Shown here: positions 23,501 through 37,009 of the stretch, in pieces
How positions within the stretch are numbered: the first letter of the stretch is position 1
How the letters are laid out: every line of letters begins with the position of its first letter
Assembly: GCA_914767715.1 (NCBI GenBank)
Contig: OU612067.1
Span: 23,970,162 to 24,034,161, forward strand
Reading direction: 5' to 3'
Source: Membranipora membranacea
Taxonomy: Eukaryota > Bryozoa > Gymnolaemata > Cheilostomatida > Membraniporidae
DNA: 64,000 bases
Position numbers and translations under genes: made by a program
Notes under the pieces: model-generated
The model's database searches: none
What the model saw: only the letters and a program-made list of their open reading frames with translations
Told to the model about the DNA's origin: nothing

Positions 23501-25953
23501 TGAGGTGAGTTAGAAGCAAATCTATTTTTTGATCTGAGCGAAAAAAAAGCGTGATACCCACCCTTGGTATTATTTTGAAAACTTCAAGTCAGCTTAATTA
23601 CCGCCCTATTAATCCGAGGATTCCAATATTCTGGATTTTGAATAAGGCCGATAAGAGCTTGAACTGGTTGGAGTTTGATAAAGATTCGAGAGAGTTTTAA
23701 TTTTTGATGTTGCCGTATGGCATGTTTTTTTTTTAGCAAAAGTGACCCTTATTAAAACGGACGCTGACGGAGAATGAAAAGCCGCAGAGGCAAACGGTTT
23801 GCTGATTCGAGATAAGCAGAAGTTGCTCCTCCTCATGAGGTGAGTTAGAAGCAAATCTATTTTTTGATCTGAGCGAAAAAAAAGCGTGATACCCACCCTT
23901 GGTATTATTTTGAAAATTTCAAGTCAGCTTAATTACCGCCCTATTAATCCGAGGATTCCAATATTCTGGATTTTGAATGAGGCCGATAAGAGCTTGAACT
24001 GGTTGGAGTTTGATAAAGATTCGAGAGAGTTTTAATTTTTGATGTTGCCGTATGGCATGTTTTTTTTTTAGCAAAAGTGACCCTTATTAAAACGGACGCT
24101 GACGGAGAATGAAAAGCCGCAGAGGCAAACGGTTTGCTGATTCGAGATAAGCAGAAGTTGCTCCTCCTCATGAGGTGAGTTAGAAGCAAATCTATTTTTT
24201 GATCTGAGCGAAAAAAAAGCGTGATACCCACCCTTGGTATTATTTTGAAAATTTCAAGTCAACTTAATTACCGCCCTATTAATCCGAGGATTCCAATATT
24301 CTGGATTTTGAATGAGGCCGATAAGAGCTTGAACTGGTTGGAGTTTGATAAAGATTCGAGAGAGTTTTAATTTTTGATGTTGCCGTATGGCATGTTTTTT
24401 TTTTAGCAAAAGTGACCCTTATTAAAACGGACGCTGACGGAGAATGAAAAGCCGCAGAGGCAAACGGTTTGCTGATTCGAGATAAGCAGAAGTTGCTCCT
24501 CCTTATGAGGTGAGTTAGAAGTAAATCTATTTTTTGATCTGAGCGAAAAAAAAGCGTGATACCCACCCTTGGTATTATTTTGAAAATTTCAAGTCAGCTT
24601 AATTACCGCCCTATTAATCCGAGGATTCCAATATTCTGGATTTTGAATAAGGCCGATAAGAGCTTGAACTGGTTGGAGTTTGATAAAGATTCGAGAGAGT
24701 TTTAATTTTTGATGTTGCCGTATGGCATGTTTTTTTTTTAGCAAAAGTGACCCTTATTAAAACGGACGCTGACGGAGAATGAAAAGCCGCAGAGGCAAAC
24801 GGTTTGCTGATTCGAGATAAGCAGAAGTTGCTCCTCCTCATGAGGTGAGTTAGAAGCAAATCTATTTTTTGATCTGAGCGAAAAAAAAGCGTGATACCCA
24901 CCCTTGGTATTATTTTGAAAATTTCAAGTCAGCTTAATTACCGCCCTATTAATCCGAGGATTCCAATATTCTGGATTTTGAATAAGGCCGATAAGAGCTT
25001 GAACTGGTTGGAGTTTGATAAAGATTCGAGAGAGTTTTAATTTTTGATGTTGCCGTATGGCATGTTTTTTTTTTAGCAAAAGTGACCCTTATTAAAACGG
25101 ACGCTGACGGAGAATGAAAAGCCGCAGAGGCAAACGGTTTGCTGATTCGAGATAAGCAGAAGTTGCTCCTCCTCATGAGGTGAGTTAGAAGCAAATCTAT
25201 TTTTTGATCTGAGCGAAAAAAAAGCGTGATACCCACCCTTGGTATTATTTTGAAAATTTCAAGTCAGCTTAATTACCGCCCTATTAATCCGAGGATTCCA
25301 ATATTCTGGATTTTGAATAAGGCCGATAAGAGCTTGAACTGGTTGGAGTTTGATAAAGATTTGAGAGAGTTTTAATTTTTGATGTTGCCGTAAGGCATGT
25401 TTTTTTTTTAGCAAAAGTGACCCTTATAAAAACGGACGCTGACGGAGAATGAAAAGCCGCAGAGGCAAACGGTTTGCTGATTCGAGATAAGCAGAAGTTG
25501 CTCCTCCTCATGAGGTGAGTTAGAAGCAAATCTATTTTTTGATCTGAGCGAAAAAAAAGCGTGATACCCACCCTTGGTATTATTTTGAAAATTTCAAGTC
25601 AGCTTAATTACCGCCCTATTAATCCGAGGATTCCAATATTCTGGATTTTGAATAAGGCCGATAAGAGCTTAAACTGGTTGGAGTTTGATAAAGATTCGAG
25701 AGAGTTTTAATTTTTGATGTTGCCGTATGGCATGTTTTTTTTTTAGCAAAAGTGACCCTTATTAAAACGGACGCTGACGGAGAATGAAAAGCCGCAGAGG
25801 CAAACGGTTTGCTGATTCGAGATAAGCAGAAGTTGCTCCTCCTCATGAGGTGAGTTAGAAGCAAATCTATTTTTTGATCTGAGCGAAAAAAAAGCGTGAT
25901 ACCCACCCTTGGTATTATTTTGAAAATTTCAAGTCAGCTTAATTACCGCCCTA

Positions 25954-26287
25954 TTAATCCGATGATTCCAATATTCTGGATTTTGAATAAGGCCGATAAG
26001 AGCTTGAACTGGTTGGAGTTTGATAAAGATTCGAGAGAGTTTTAATTTTTGATGTTGCCGTATGGCATGTTTTTTTTTAGCAAAAGTGACCCTTATTAAA
26101 ACGGACGCTGACGGAGAATGAAAAGCCGCAGAGGCAAACGGTTTGCTGATTCGAGATGAGCAGAAGTTGCTCCTCCTCATGAGGTGAGTTAGAAGCAAAT
26201 CTATTTTTTGATCTGAGCGAAAAAAAAGCGTGATACCCACCCTTGGTATTATTTTGAAAATTTCAAGTCAGCTTAATTACCGCCCTA
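25954..26287. repeat. Partial haplotype copy (third unit only), 334 bp
   Basis: It has GATGATTCC (25963) and GATGAGC (26158), the two markers of the third haplotype unit, 10 monomers before copy B. It also has a T9 tract and lacks the preceding two marker units. Confidence 0.8.
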
Positions 26288-27292
26288 TTAATCCGAGGAT
26301 TCCAATATTCTGGATTTTGAATAAGGCCGATAAGAGCTTGAACTGGTTGGAGTTTGATAAAGATTCGAGAGAGTTTTAATTTTTGATGTTGCCGTATGGC
26401 ATGTTTTTTTTTTAGCAAAAGTGACCCTTATTAAAACGGACGCTGACGGAGAATGAAAAGCCGCAGAGGCAAACGGTTTGCTGATTCGAGATAAGCAGAA
26501 GTTGCTCCTCCTCATGAGGTGAGTTAGAAGCAAATCTATTTTTTGATCTGAGCGAAAAAAAAGCGTGATACCCACCCTTGGTATTATTTTGAAAATTTCA
26601 AGTCAGCTTAATTACCGCCCTATTAATCCGAGGATTCCAATATTCTGGATTTTGAATAAGGCCGATAAGAGCTTGAACTGGTTGGAGTTTGATAAAGATT
26701 CGAGAGAGTTTTAATTTTTGATGTTGCCGTATGGCATGTTTTTTTTTTAGCAAAAGTGACCCTTATTAAAACGGACGCTGACGGAGAATGAAAAGCCGCA
26801 GAGGCAAACGGTTTGCTGATTCGAGATAAGCAGAAGTTGCTCCTCCTCATGAGGTGAGTTAGAAGCAAATCTATTTTTTGATCTGAGCGAAAAAAAAGCG
26901 TGATACCCACCCTTGGTATTATTTTGAAAATTTCAAGTCAGCTTAATTACCGCCCTATTAATCCGAGGATTCCAATATTCTGGATTTTGAATAAGGCCGA
27001 TAAGAGCTTGAACTGGTTGGAGTTTGATAAAGATTCGAGAGAGTTTTAATTTTTGATGTTGCCGTATGGCATGTTTTTTTTTTAGCAAAAGTGACCCTTA
27101 TTAAAACGGACGCTGACGGAGAATGAAAAGCCGCAGAGGCAAACGGTTTGCTGATTCGAGATAAGCAGAAGTTGCTCCTCCTCATGAGGTGTGTTAGAAG
27201 CAAATCTATTTTTTGATCTGAGCGAAAAAAAAGCGTGATACCCACCCTTGGTATTATTTTGAAAATTTCAAGTCAGCTTAATTACCGCCCTA

Positions 27293-27962
27293 TTAATCCG
27301 AGGATTCCAATATTCTGGATTTAGAATGAGGCCGATAAGAGCTTGAACTGGTTGGAGTTTGATAAAGATTCGAGAGAGTTTTAATTTTTGATGTTGCCGT
27401 ATGGCATGTTTTTTTTTTAGCAAAAGTGACCCTTATTAAAACGGACGCTGACGGAGAATTAAAAGCCGCAGAGGCAAACGGTTTGCTGATTCGAGATAAG
27501 CAGAAGTTGCTCCTCCTCTTGAGGTGAGTTAGAAGCAAATCTATTTTTTGATCTGAGCGAAAAAAAAGCGTGATACCCACCCTTGGTATTATTTTGAAAA
27601 TTTCAAGTCAGCTTAATTACCGCCCTATTAATCCGAGGATTCCAATATTCTGGATTTTGAATAAGGCCGATAAGAGCTTGAACTGGTTGGAGTTTGATAA
27701 AGATTCGAGAGAGTTTTAATTTTTGATGTTGCCGTATGGCATGTTTTTTTTTTAGCAAAAGTGACCCTAATTAAAACGGACGCTGACGGAGAATGAAAAG
27801 CCGCAGAGGCAAACGGTTTGCTGATTCGAGATAAGCAGAAGTTGCTCCTCCTCATGAGGTGAGTTAGAAGCAAATCTATTTTTTGATCTGAGCGAAAAAA
27901 AAGCGTGATACCCACCCTTGGTATTATTTTGAAAATTTCAAGTCAGCTTAATTACCGCCCTA
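27293..27962. repeat. Partial haplotype copy (first two of three units)
   Basis: GAGG at 27328, GAATTA at 27460 and CCCTAATT at 27769 match copy B at an offset of 1340. The third unit expected, with GATGATTCC and GATGAGC, is missing: unit 27963 is consensus at those sites. Private changes lie near 27323 (TTTGAA to TTAGAA) and 27519 (CTCATGAG to CTCTTGAG). Confidence 0.85.
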
Positions 27963-28632
27963 TTAATCCGAGGATTCCAATATTCTGGATTTTGAATAAG
28001 GCCGATAAGAGCTTGAACTGGTTGGAGTTTGATAAAGATTCGAGAGAGTTTTAATTTTTGATGTTGCCGTATGGCATGTTTTTTTTTTAGCAAAAGTGAC
28101 CCTTATTAAAACGGACGCTGACGGAGAATGAAAAGCCGCAGAGGCAAACGGTTTGCTGATTCGAGATAAGCAGAAGTTGCTCCTCCTCATGAGGTGAGTT
28201 AGAAGCAAATCTATTTTTTGATCTGAGCGAAAAAAAAGCGTGATACCCACCCTTGGTATTATTTTGAAAATTTCAAGTCAGCTTAATTACCGCCCTATTA
28301 ATCCGAGGATTCCAATATTCTGGATTTTGAATAAGGCCGATAAGAGCTTGAACTGGTTGGAGTTTGATAAAGATTCGAGAGAGTTTTAATTTTTGATGTT
28401 GCCGTATGGCATGTTTTTTTTTTAGCAAAAGTGACCCTTATTAAAACGGACGCTGACGGAGAATGAAAAGCCGCAGAGGCAAACGGTTTGCTGATTCGAG
28501 ATAAGCAGAAGTTGCTCCTCCTCATGAGGTGAGTTAGAAGCAAATCAATTTTTTGATCTGAGCGAAAAAAAAGCGTGATACCCACCCTTGGTATTATTTT
28601 GAAAATTTCAAGTCAGCTTAATTACCGCCCTA

Positions 28633-29637
28633 TTAATCCGAGGATTCCAATATTCTGGATTTTGAATGAGGCCGATAAGAGCTTGAACTGGTTGGAGTTT
28701 GATAAAGATTCGAGAGAGTTTTAATTTTTGATGTTGCCGTATGGCATGTTTTTTTTTTAGCAAAAGTGACCCTTATTAAAACGGACGCTGACGGAGAATT
28801 AAAAGCCGCAGAGGCAAACGGTTTGCTGATTCGAGATAAGCAGAAGTTGCTCCTCCTCATGAGGTGAGTTAGAAGCAAATCTATTTTTTGATCTGAGCGA
28901 AAAAAAAGCGTGATACCCACCCTTGGTATTATTTTGAAAATTTCAAGTCAGCTTAATTACCGCCCTATTAATCCGAGGATTCCAATATTCTGGATTTTGA
29001 ATAAGGCCGATAAGAGCTTGAACTGGTTGGAGTTTGATAAAGATTCGAGAGAGTTTTAATTTTTGATGTTGCCGTATGGCATGTTTTTTTTTTAGCAAAA
29101 GTGACCCTAATTAAAACGGACGCTGACGGAGAATGAAAAGCCGCAGAGGCAAACGGTTTGCTGATTCGAGATAAGCAGAAGTTGCTCCTCCTCATGAGGT
29201 GAGTTAGAAGCAAATCTATTTTTTGATCTGAGCGAAAAAAAAGCGTGATACCCACCCTTGGTATTATTTTGAAAATTTCAAGTCAGCTTAATTACCGCCC
29301 TATTAATCCGATGATTCCAATATTCTGGATTTTGAATAAGGCCGATAAGAGCTTGAACTGGTTGGAGTTTGATAAAGATTCGAGAGAGTTTTAATTTTTG
29401 ATGTTGCCGTATGGCATGTTTTTTTTTTAGCAAAAGTGACCTTTATTAAAACGGACGCTGACGGAGAATGAAAAGCCGCAGAGGCAAACGGTTTGCTGAT
29501 TCGAGATGAGCAGAAGTTGCTCCTCCTCATGAGGTGAGTTAGAAGCAAATCTATTTTTTGATCTGAGCGAAAAAAAAGCGTGATACCCACCCTTGGTATT
29601 ATTTTGAAAATTTCAAGTCAGCTTAATTACCGCCCTA
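28633..29637. repeat. Three-monomer variant haplotype, copy B
   Basis: The five variants of copy A are at 28668, 28800, 29109, 29312 and 29508, each exactly 9381 bases after its counterpart. Unit 3 has gained a private CCC-to-CCT change near 29442. The first two units also match 27293-27962 at an offset of 1340 (4 monomers). Confidence 0.9.
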
Positions 29638-30641
29638 TTAATCCGAGGATTCCAATATTCTGGATTTTGAATAAGGCCGATAAGAGCTTGAACTGGTTGG
29701 AGTTTGATAAAGATTCGAGAGAGTTTTAATTTTTGATGTTGCCGTATGGCATGTTTTGTTTTTAGCAAAAGTGACCCTTATTAAAACGGACGCTGACGGA
29801 GAATGAAAAGCCGCAGAGGCAAACGGTTTGCTGATTCGAGATAAGCAGAAGTTGCTCCTCCTCATGAGGTGAGTTAGAAGCAAATCTATTTTTTGATCTG
29901 AGCGAAAAAAAAGCGTGATACCCACCCTTGGTATTATTTTGAAAAATTCAAGTCAGCTTAATTACCGCCCTATTAATCCGAGGATTCCAATATTCTGGAT
30001 TTTGAATAAGGCCGATAAGAGCTTGAACTGGTTGGAGTTTGATAAAGATTCGAGAGAGTTTTAATTTTTGATGTTGCCGTATGGCATGTTTTTTTTTTAG
30101 CAAAAGTGACCCTTATTAAAACGGACGCTGACGGAGAATGAAAAGCCGCAGAGGCAAACGGTTTGCTGATTCGAGATAAGCAGAAGTTGCTCCTCCTCAT
30201 GAGGTGAGTTAGAAGCAAAACTATTTTTTGATCTGAGCGAAAAAAAAGCGTGATACCCATCCTTGGTATTATTTTGAAAATTTCAAGTCAGCTTAATTAC
30301 CGCCCTATTAATCCGAGGATTCCAATATTCTGGATTTTGAATAAGGCCGATAAGAGCTTGAACTGGTTGGAGTTTGATAAAGATTCGAGAGAGTTTTAAT
30401 TTTTGATGTTGCCGTATGGCATGTTTTTTTTTTAGCAAAAGTGACCCTTATTAAAACGGACGCTGACGGAGAATGAAAAGCCGCAGAGGCAAACGGTTTG
30501 CTGATTCGAGATAAGCAGAAGTTGCTCCTCCTCATGAGGTGAGTTAGAAGCAAATCTATTTTTTGATCTGAGCGAAAAAAAGCGTGATACCCACCCTTGG
30601 TATTATTTTGAAAATTTCAAGTCAGCTTAATTACCGCCCTA

Positions 30642-31311
30642 TTAATCCGAGGATTCCAATATTCTGGATTTTGAATAAGGCCGATAAGAGCTTGAACTGG
30701 TTGGAGTTTGATTAAGATTCGAGAGAGTTTTAATTTTTGATGTTGCCGTATGGCATGTTTTTTTTTTAGCAAAAGTGACCCTAATTAAAACGGACGCTGA
30801 CGGAGAATGAAAAGCCGCAGAGGCAAACGGTTTGCTGATTCGAGATAAGCAGAAGTTGCTCCTCCTCATGAGGTGAGTTAGAAGCAAATCTATTTTTTGA
30901 TCTGAGCGAAAAAAAAGCGTGATACCCACCCTTGGTATTATTTTGAAAATTTCAAGTCAGCTTAATTACCGCCCTATTAATCCGAGGATTCCAATATTCT
31001 GGATTTTGAATGAGGCCGATAAGAGCTTGAACTGGTTGGAGTTTGATAAAGATTCGAGAGAGTTTTAATTTTTGATGTTGCCGTATGGCATGTTTTTTTT
31101 TTAGCAAAAGTGACCCTTATTAAAACGGACGCTGACGGAGAATTAAAAGCCGCAGAGGCAAACGGTTTGCTGATTCGAGATAAGCAGAAGTTGCTCCTCC
31201 TCATGAGGTGAGTTAGAAGCAAATCTATTTTTTGATCTGAGCGAAAAAAAAGCGTGATACCCACCCTTGGTATTATTTTGAAAATTTCAAGTCAGCTTAA
31301 TTACCGCCCTA
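30642..31311. repeat. Two-monomer block with shuffled haplotype markers
   Basis: Unit 30642 has GATTAAG for GATAAAG and CCCTAATT. Unit 30977 has GAGG (31012) and GAATTA (31144). These are the markers of haplotype units 2 and 1 in reversed order, as a deletion or exchange between adjacent copies would leave. A related pair lies at 52420-53089, where GATTAAG plus CCCTAATT is again followed by a GAGG unit. Confidence 0.75.
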
Positions 31312-31646
31312 TTAATCCGAGGATTCCAATATTCTGGATTTTGAATAAGGCCGATAAGAGCTTGAACTGGTTGGAGTTTGATAAAGATTCGAGAGAGTTT
31401 TAATTTTTGATGTTGCCGTATGGCATGTTTTTTTTTTAGCAAAAGTGACCCTTATTAAAACGGACGCTGACGGAGAATGAAAAGCCGCAGAGGCAAACGG
31501 TTTGCTGATTCGAGATAAGCAGAAGTTGTTCCTCCTCATGAGGTGAGTTAGAAGCAAATCTATTTTTTGATCTGAGTGAAAAAAAAGCGTGATACCCACC
31601 CTTGGTATTATTTTGAAAATTTCAAGTCAGCTTAATTACCGCCCTA

Positions 31647-33991
31647 TTAATCCGAGGATTCCAATATTCTGGATTTTGAATAAGGCCGATAAGAGCTTGA
31701 ACTGGTTGGAGTTTGATAAAGATTCGAGAGAGTTTTAATTTTTGATGTTGCCGTATGGCATGTTTTTTTTTTAGCAAAAGTGACCCTTATTAAAACGGAC
31801 GCTGACAGAGAATGAAAAGCCGCAGAGGCAAACGGTTTGCTGATTCGAGATAAGCAGAAGTTGCTCCTCCTCATGAGGTGAGTTAGAAGCAAATCTATTT
31901 TTTGATCTGAGCGAAAAAAAAGCGTGATACCCACCCTTGGTATTATTTTGAAAATTTCAAGTCAGCTTAATTACCGCCCTATTAATCCGAGGATTCCAAT
32001 ATTCTGGATTTTGAATAAGGCCGATAAGAGCTTGAACTGGTTGGAGTTTGATAAAGATTCGAGAGAGTTTTAATTTTTGATGTTGCCGTATGGCATGTTT
32101 TTTTTTTAGCAAAAGTGACCCTTATTAAAACGGACGCTGACGGAGAATGAAAAGCCGCAGAGGCAAACGGTTTGCTGATTCGAGATATGCAGAAGTTGCT
32201 CCTCCTCATGAGGTGAGTTAGAAGCAAATCTATTTTTTGATCTGAGCGAAAAAAAAGCGTGATACCCACCCTTGGTATTATTTTGAAAATTTCAAGTCAG
32301 CTTAATTACCGCCCTATTAATCCGAGGATTTCAATATTCTGGATTTTGAATAAGGCCGTTAAGAGCTTGAACTGGTTGGAGTTTGATAAAGATTCGAGAG
32401 AGTTTTAATTTTTGATGTTGCCGTATGGCATGTTTGTTTTTTAGCAAAAGTGACCCTTATTAAAACGGACGCTGACGGAGAATGAAAAGCCGCAGAGGCA
32501 AACGGTTTGCTGATTCGAGATATGCAGAAGTTGCTCCTCCTCATGAGGTGAGTTAGAAGCAAATCTATTTTTTGATCTGAGCGAAAAAAAAGCGTGATAC
32601 CCACCCTTGGTATTATTTTGAAAATTTCAAGTCAGCTTAATTACCGCCCTATTAATCCGAGGATTCCAATATTCTGGATTTTGAATAAGGCCGATAAGAG
32701 CTTGAACTGGTTGGAGTTTGATAAAGATTCGAGAGAGTTTTAATTTTTGATGTTGCCGTATGGCATGTTTTTTTTTTAGCAAAAGTGACCCTTATTAAAA
32801 CGGACGCTGACGGAGAATGAAAAGCCGCAGAGGCAAACGGTTTGCTGATTCGAGATAAGCAGAAGTTGCTCCTCCTCATGAGGTGAGTTAGAAGCAAATC
32901 TATTTTTTGATCTGAGCGAAAAAAAAGCGTGATACCCACCCTTGGTATTATTTTGAAAATTTCAAGTCAGCTTAATTACCGCCCTATTAATCCGAGGATT
33001 CCAATATTCTGGATTTTGAATAAGGCCGATAAGAGCTTGAACTGGTTGGAGTTTGATAAAGATTCGAGAGAGTTTTAATTTTTGATGTTGCCGTATGGCA
33101 TGTTTTTTTTTTAGCAAAAGTGACCCTTATTAAAACGGACGCTGACGGAGAATGAAAAGCCGCAGAGGCAAACGGTTTGCTGATTCGAGATAAGCAGAAG
33201 TTGCTCCTCCTCATGAGGTGAGTTAGAAGCAAATCTACTTTTTGATCTGAGCGAAAAAAAAGCGTGATACCCACCCTTGGTATTATTTTGAAAATTTCAA
33301 GTCAGCTTAATTACCGCCCTATTAATCCGAGGATTCCAATATTCTGGATTTTGAATAAGGCCGATAAGAGCTTGAACTGGTTGGAGTTTGATAAAGATTC
33401 GAGAGAGTTTTAATTTTTGATGTTGCCGTATGGCATGTTTTTTTTTTAGCAAAAGTGACCCTTATTAAAACGGACGCTGACGGAGAATGAAAAGCCGCAG
33501 AGGCAAACGGTTTGCTGATTCGAGATAAGCAGAAGTTGCTCCTCCTCATGAGGTGAGTTAGAAGCAAATCTATTTTTTGATCTGAGCGAAAAAAAAGCGT
33601 GATACCCACCCTTGGTATTATTTTGAAAATTTCAAGTCAGCTTAATTACCGCCCTATTAATCCGAGGATTCCAATATTCTGGATTTTGAATAAGGCCGAT
33701 AAGAGCTTGAACTGGTTGGAGTTTGATAAAGATTCGAGAGAGTTTTAATTTTTGATGTTGCCGTATGGCATGTTTTTTTTTTAGCAAAAGTGACCCTTAT
33801 TAAAACGGACGCTGACAGAGAATGAAAAGCCGCAGAGGCAAACGGTTTGCTGATTCGAGATAAGCAGAAGTTGCTCCTCCTCATGAGGTGAGTTAGAAGC
33901 AAATCTATTTTTTGATCTGAGCGAAAAAAAAGCGTGATACCCACCCTTGGTATTATTTTGAAACTTTCAAGTCAGCTTAATTACCGCCCTA
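31647..33991. repeat. Six-monomer spaced pair sharing GACAGAG
   Basis: GACGGAG is changed to GACAGAG at 31807 and 33817, exactly 2010 bases or six monomers apart. The units between include the GATATGC pair, which has no counterpart after 33817, so only a short piece was copied or the rest was homogenised. Confidence 0.6.
31982..32651. repeat. Adjacent tandem pair sharing GATATGC
   Basis: Both units have GATAAGC changed to GATATGC (32188 and 32523, exactly 335 apart), a one-monomer duplication. The second unit has gained three further changes: GATTCC to GATTTC near 32331, CCGAT to CCGTT near 32359, and a G in the T-tract near 32436. I see this variant nowhere else. Confidence 0.8.
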
Positions 33992-34326
33992 TTAATCCGA
34001 GGATTCCAATATTCTGGATTTTGAATAAGGCCGATAAGAGCTTGAACTGGTTGGAGTTTGATAAAGATTCGAGAGAGTTTTAATTTTTGATGTTGCCGTA
34101 TGGCATGTTTTTTTTTTAGCAAAAGTGACCCTTATTAAAACGGACGCTGACGGAGAATGAAAAGCCGCAGAGGCAAACGGTTTGCTGATTCGAGATAAGC
34201 AGAAGTTGCTCCTCCTCATGAGGTGAGTTAGAAGCAAATCTATTTTTTGATCTGAGCGAAAAAAAAGCGTGATACCCACCCTTGGTATTATTTTGAAAAT
34301 TTCAAGTCAGCTTAATTACCGCCCTA

Positions 34327-34664
34327 TTAATCCGAGGATTCCAATATTCTGGATTTTGAATAAGGCCGATAAGAGCTTGAACTGGTTGGAGTTTGATAAA
34401 GATTCGAGAGAGTTTTAATTTTTGATGTTGCCGTATGGCATGTTTTTTTTTTAGCAAAAGTGACCCTTATTAAAACGGACGCTGACGGAGAATGAAAAGC
34501 CGCAGAGGCAAACGGTTTGCTGATTCGAGATGAGCAGAAGTTGCTCCTCCTCATGAGGTGAGTTAGAAGCAAATCTATTTTTTGATCTGAGCGAAAAAAA
34601 AGAAGCGTGATACCCACCCTTGGTATTATTTTGAAAATTTCAAGTCAGCTTAATTACCGCCCTA
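34327..34664. repeat. 338-bp monomer with GAA insertion
   Basis: Three bases (GAA) are added after the A8 tract near 34602-34604, so the run reads A8-GAAGCG. It also has the GATGAGC marker (near 34532) but not GATGATTCC, so it may be a recombinant with the third haplotype unit. Confidence 0.8.
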
Positions 34665-36339
34665 TTAATCCGAGGATTCCAATATTCTGGATTTTGAGTA
34701 AGGCCGATAAGAGCTTGAACTGGTTGGAGTTTGATAAAGATTCGAGAGAGTTTTAATTTTTGATGTTGCCGTATGGCATGTTTTTTTTTTAGCAAAAGTG
34801 ACCCTTATTAAAACGGACGCTGACGGAGAATGAAAAGCCGCAGAGGCAAACGGTTTGCTGATTCGAGATAAGCAGAAGTTGCTCCTCCTCATGAGGTGAG
34901 TTAGAAGCAAATCTATTTTTTGATCTGAGCGAAAAAAAAGCGTGATACCCACACTTGGTATTATTTTGAAAATTTCAAGTCAGCTTAATTACCGCCCTAT
35001 TAATCCGAGGATTCCAATATTCTGGATTTTGAATAAGGCCGATAAGAGCTTGAACTGGTTGGAGTTTGATAAAGATTCGAGAGAGTTTTAATTTTTGATG
35101 TTGCCGTATGGCATGTTTTTTTTTTAGCAAAAGTGACCCTTATTAAAACGGACGCTGACGGAGAATGAAAAGCCGCAGAGGCAAACGGTTTGCTGATTCG
35201 AGATAAGCAGAAGTTGCTCCTCCTCATGAGGTGAGTTAGAAGCAAATCTATTTTTTGATCTGAGCGAAAAAAAAGCGTGATACCCACCCTTGGTATTATT
35301 TTGAAAATTTCAAGTCAGCTTAATTACCGCCCTATTAATCCGAGGATTCCAATATTCTGGATTTTGAATAAGGCCGATAAGAGCTTGAACTGGTTGGAGT
35401 TTGATAAAGATTCGAGAGAGTTTTAATTTTTGATGTTGCCGTATGGCATGTTTTTTTTTTAGCAAAAGTGACCCTTATTAAAACGGACGCTGACGGAGAA
35501 TGAAAAGCCGCAGAGGCAAACGGTTTGCTGATTCGAGATAAGCAGAAGTTGCTCCTCCTCATGAGGTGAGTTAGAAGCAAATCTATTTTTTGATCTGAGC
35601 GAAAAAAAAGCGTGATACCCACCCTTGGTATTATTTTGAAAATTTCAAGTCAGCTTAATTACCGCCCTATTAATCCGAGGATTCCAATATTCTGGATTTT
35701 GAATAAGGCCGATAAGAGCTTGAACTGGTTGGAGTTTGATAAAGATTCGAGAGGGTTTTAATTTTTGATGTTGCCGTATGGCATGTTTTTTTTTTAGCAA
35801 AAGTGACCCTAATTAAAACGGACGCTGACGGAGAATGAAAAGCCGCAGAGGCAAACGGTTTGCTGATTCGAGATAAGCAGAAGTTGCTCCTCCTCATGAG
35901 GTGAGTTAGAAGCAAATCTATTTTTTGATCTGAGCGAAAAAAAAGCGTGATACCCACCCTTGGTATTATTTTGAAAATTTCAAGTCAGCTTAATTACCGC
36001 CCTATTAATCCGAGGATTCCAATATTCTGGATTTTGAATAAGGCCGATAAGAGCTTGAACTGGTTGGAGTTTGATAAAGATTCGAGAGAGTTTTAATTTT
36101 TGATGTTGCCGTATGGCATGTTTTTTTTTTAGCAAAAGTGACCCTTATTAAAACGGACGCTGACGGAGAATGAAAAGCCGCAGAGGCAAACGGTTTGCTG
36201 ATTCGAGATAAGCAGAAGTTGCTCCTCCTCATGAGGTGAGTTAGAAGCAAATCTATTTTTTGATCTGAGCGAAAAAAAAGCGTGATACCCACCCTTGGTA
36301 TTATTTTGAAAATTTCAAGTCAGCTTAATTACCGCCCTA

Positions 36340-36674
36340 TTAATCCGAGGATTCCAATATTCTGGATTTTGAATAAGGCCGATAAGAGCTTGAACTGATT
36401 GGAGTTTGATAAAGATTCGAGAGAGTTTTAATTTTTGATGTTGCCGTATGGCATGTTTTTTTTTTAGCAAAAGTGACCCTTATTAAAACGGACGCTGACG
36501 GAGAATGAAAAGCCGCAGAGGCAAACGGTTTGCTGATTCGAGATAAGCAGAAGTTGCTCCTCCTCATGAGGTGAGTTAGAAGCAAATCTATTTTTTGATC
36601 TGAGCGAAAAAAAAGCGTGATACCCACCCTTGGTATTATTTTGAAAATTTCAAGTCAGCTTAATTACCGCCCTA
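36340..36674. repeat. Monomer with CTGATTGG marker
   Basis: CTGGTTGG is changed to CTGATTGG at 36398; the same change is at 42429 in unit 42371-42705. The distance is 18 monomers plus 1. Confidence 0.6.
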
Positions 36675-37009
36675 TTAATCCGAGGATTCCAATATTCTGG
36701 ATTTTGAATAAGGCCGATAAGAGCTTGAACTGGTTGGAGTTTGATAAAGATTCGAGAGAGTTTTAATTTTTGATGTTGCCGTATGGCATGTTTTTTTTTT
36801 AGCAAAAGTGACCCTTATTAAAACGGACGCTGACGGAGAATGAAAAGCCGCAGAGGCAAACGGTTTGCTGATTCGAGATAAGCAGAACTTGCTCCTCCTC
36901 ATGAGGTGAGTTAGAAGCAAATCTATTTTTTGATCTGAGCGAAAAAAAAGCGTGATACCCACCCTTGGTATTATTTTGAAAATTTCAAGTCAGCTTAATT
37001 ACCGCCCTA
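36675..37009. repeat. Monomer with CAGAACTT marker
   Basis: CAGAAGTT is changed to CAGAACTT at 36888; the same change is at 40239 in unit 40026-40360. The distance of 3351 is 10 monomers plus the 1-bp T11 insertion near 37130. Confidence 0.65.
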
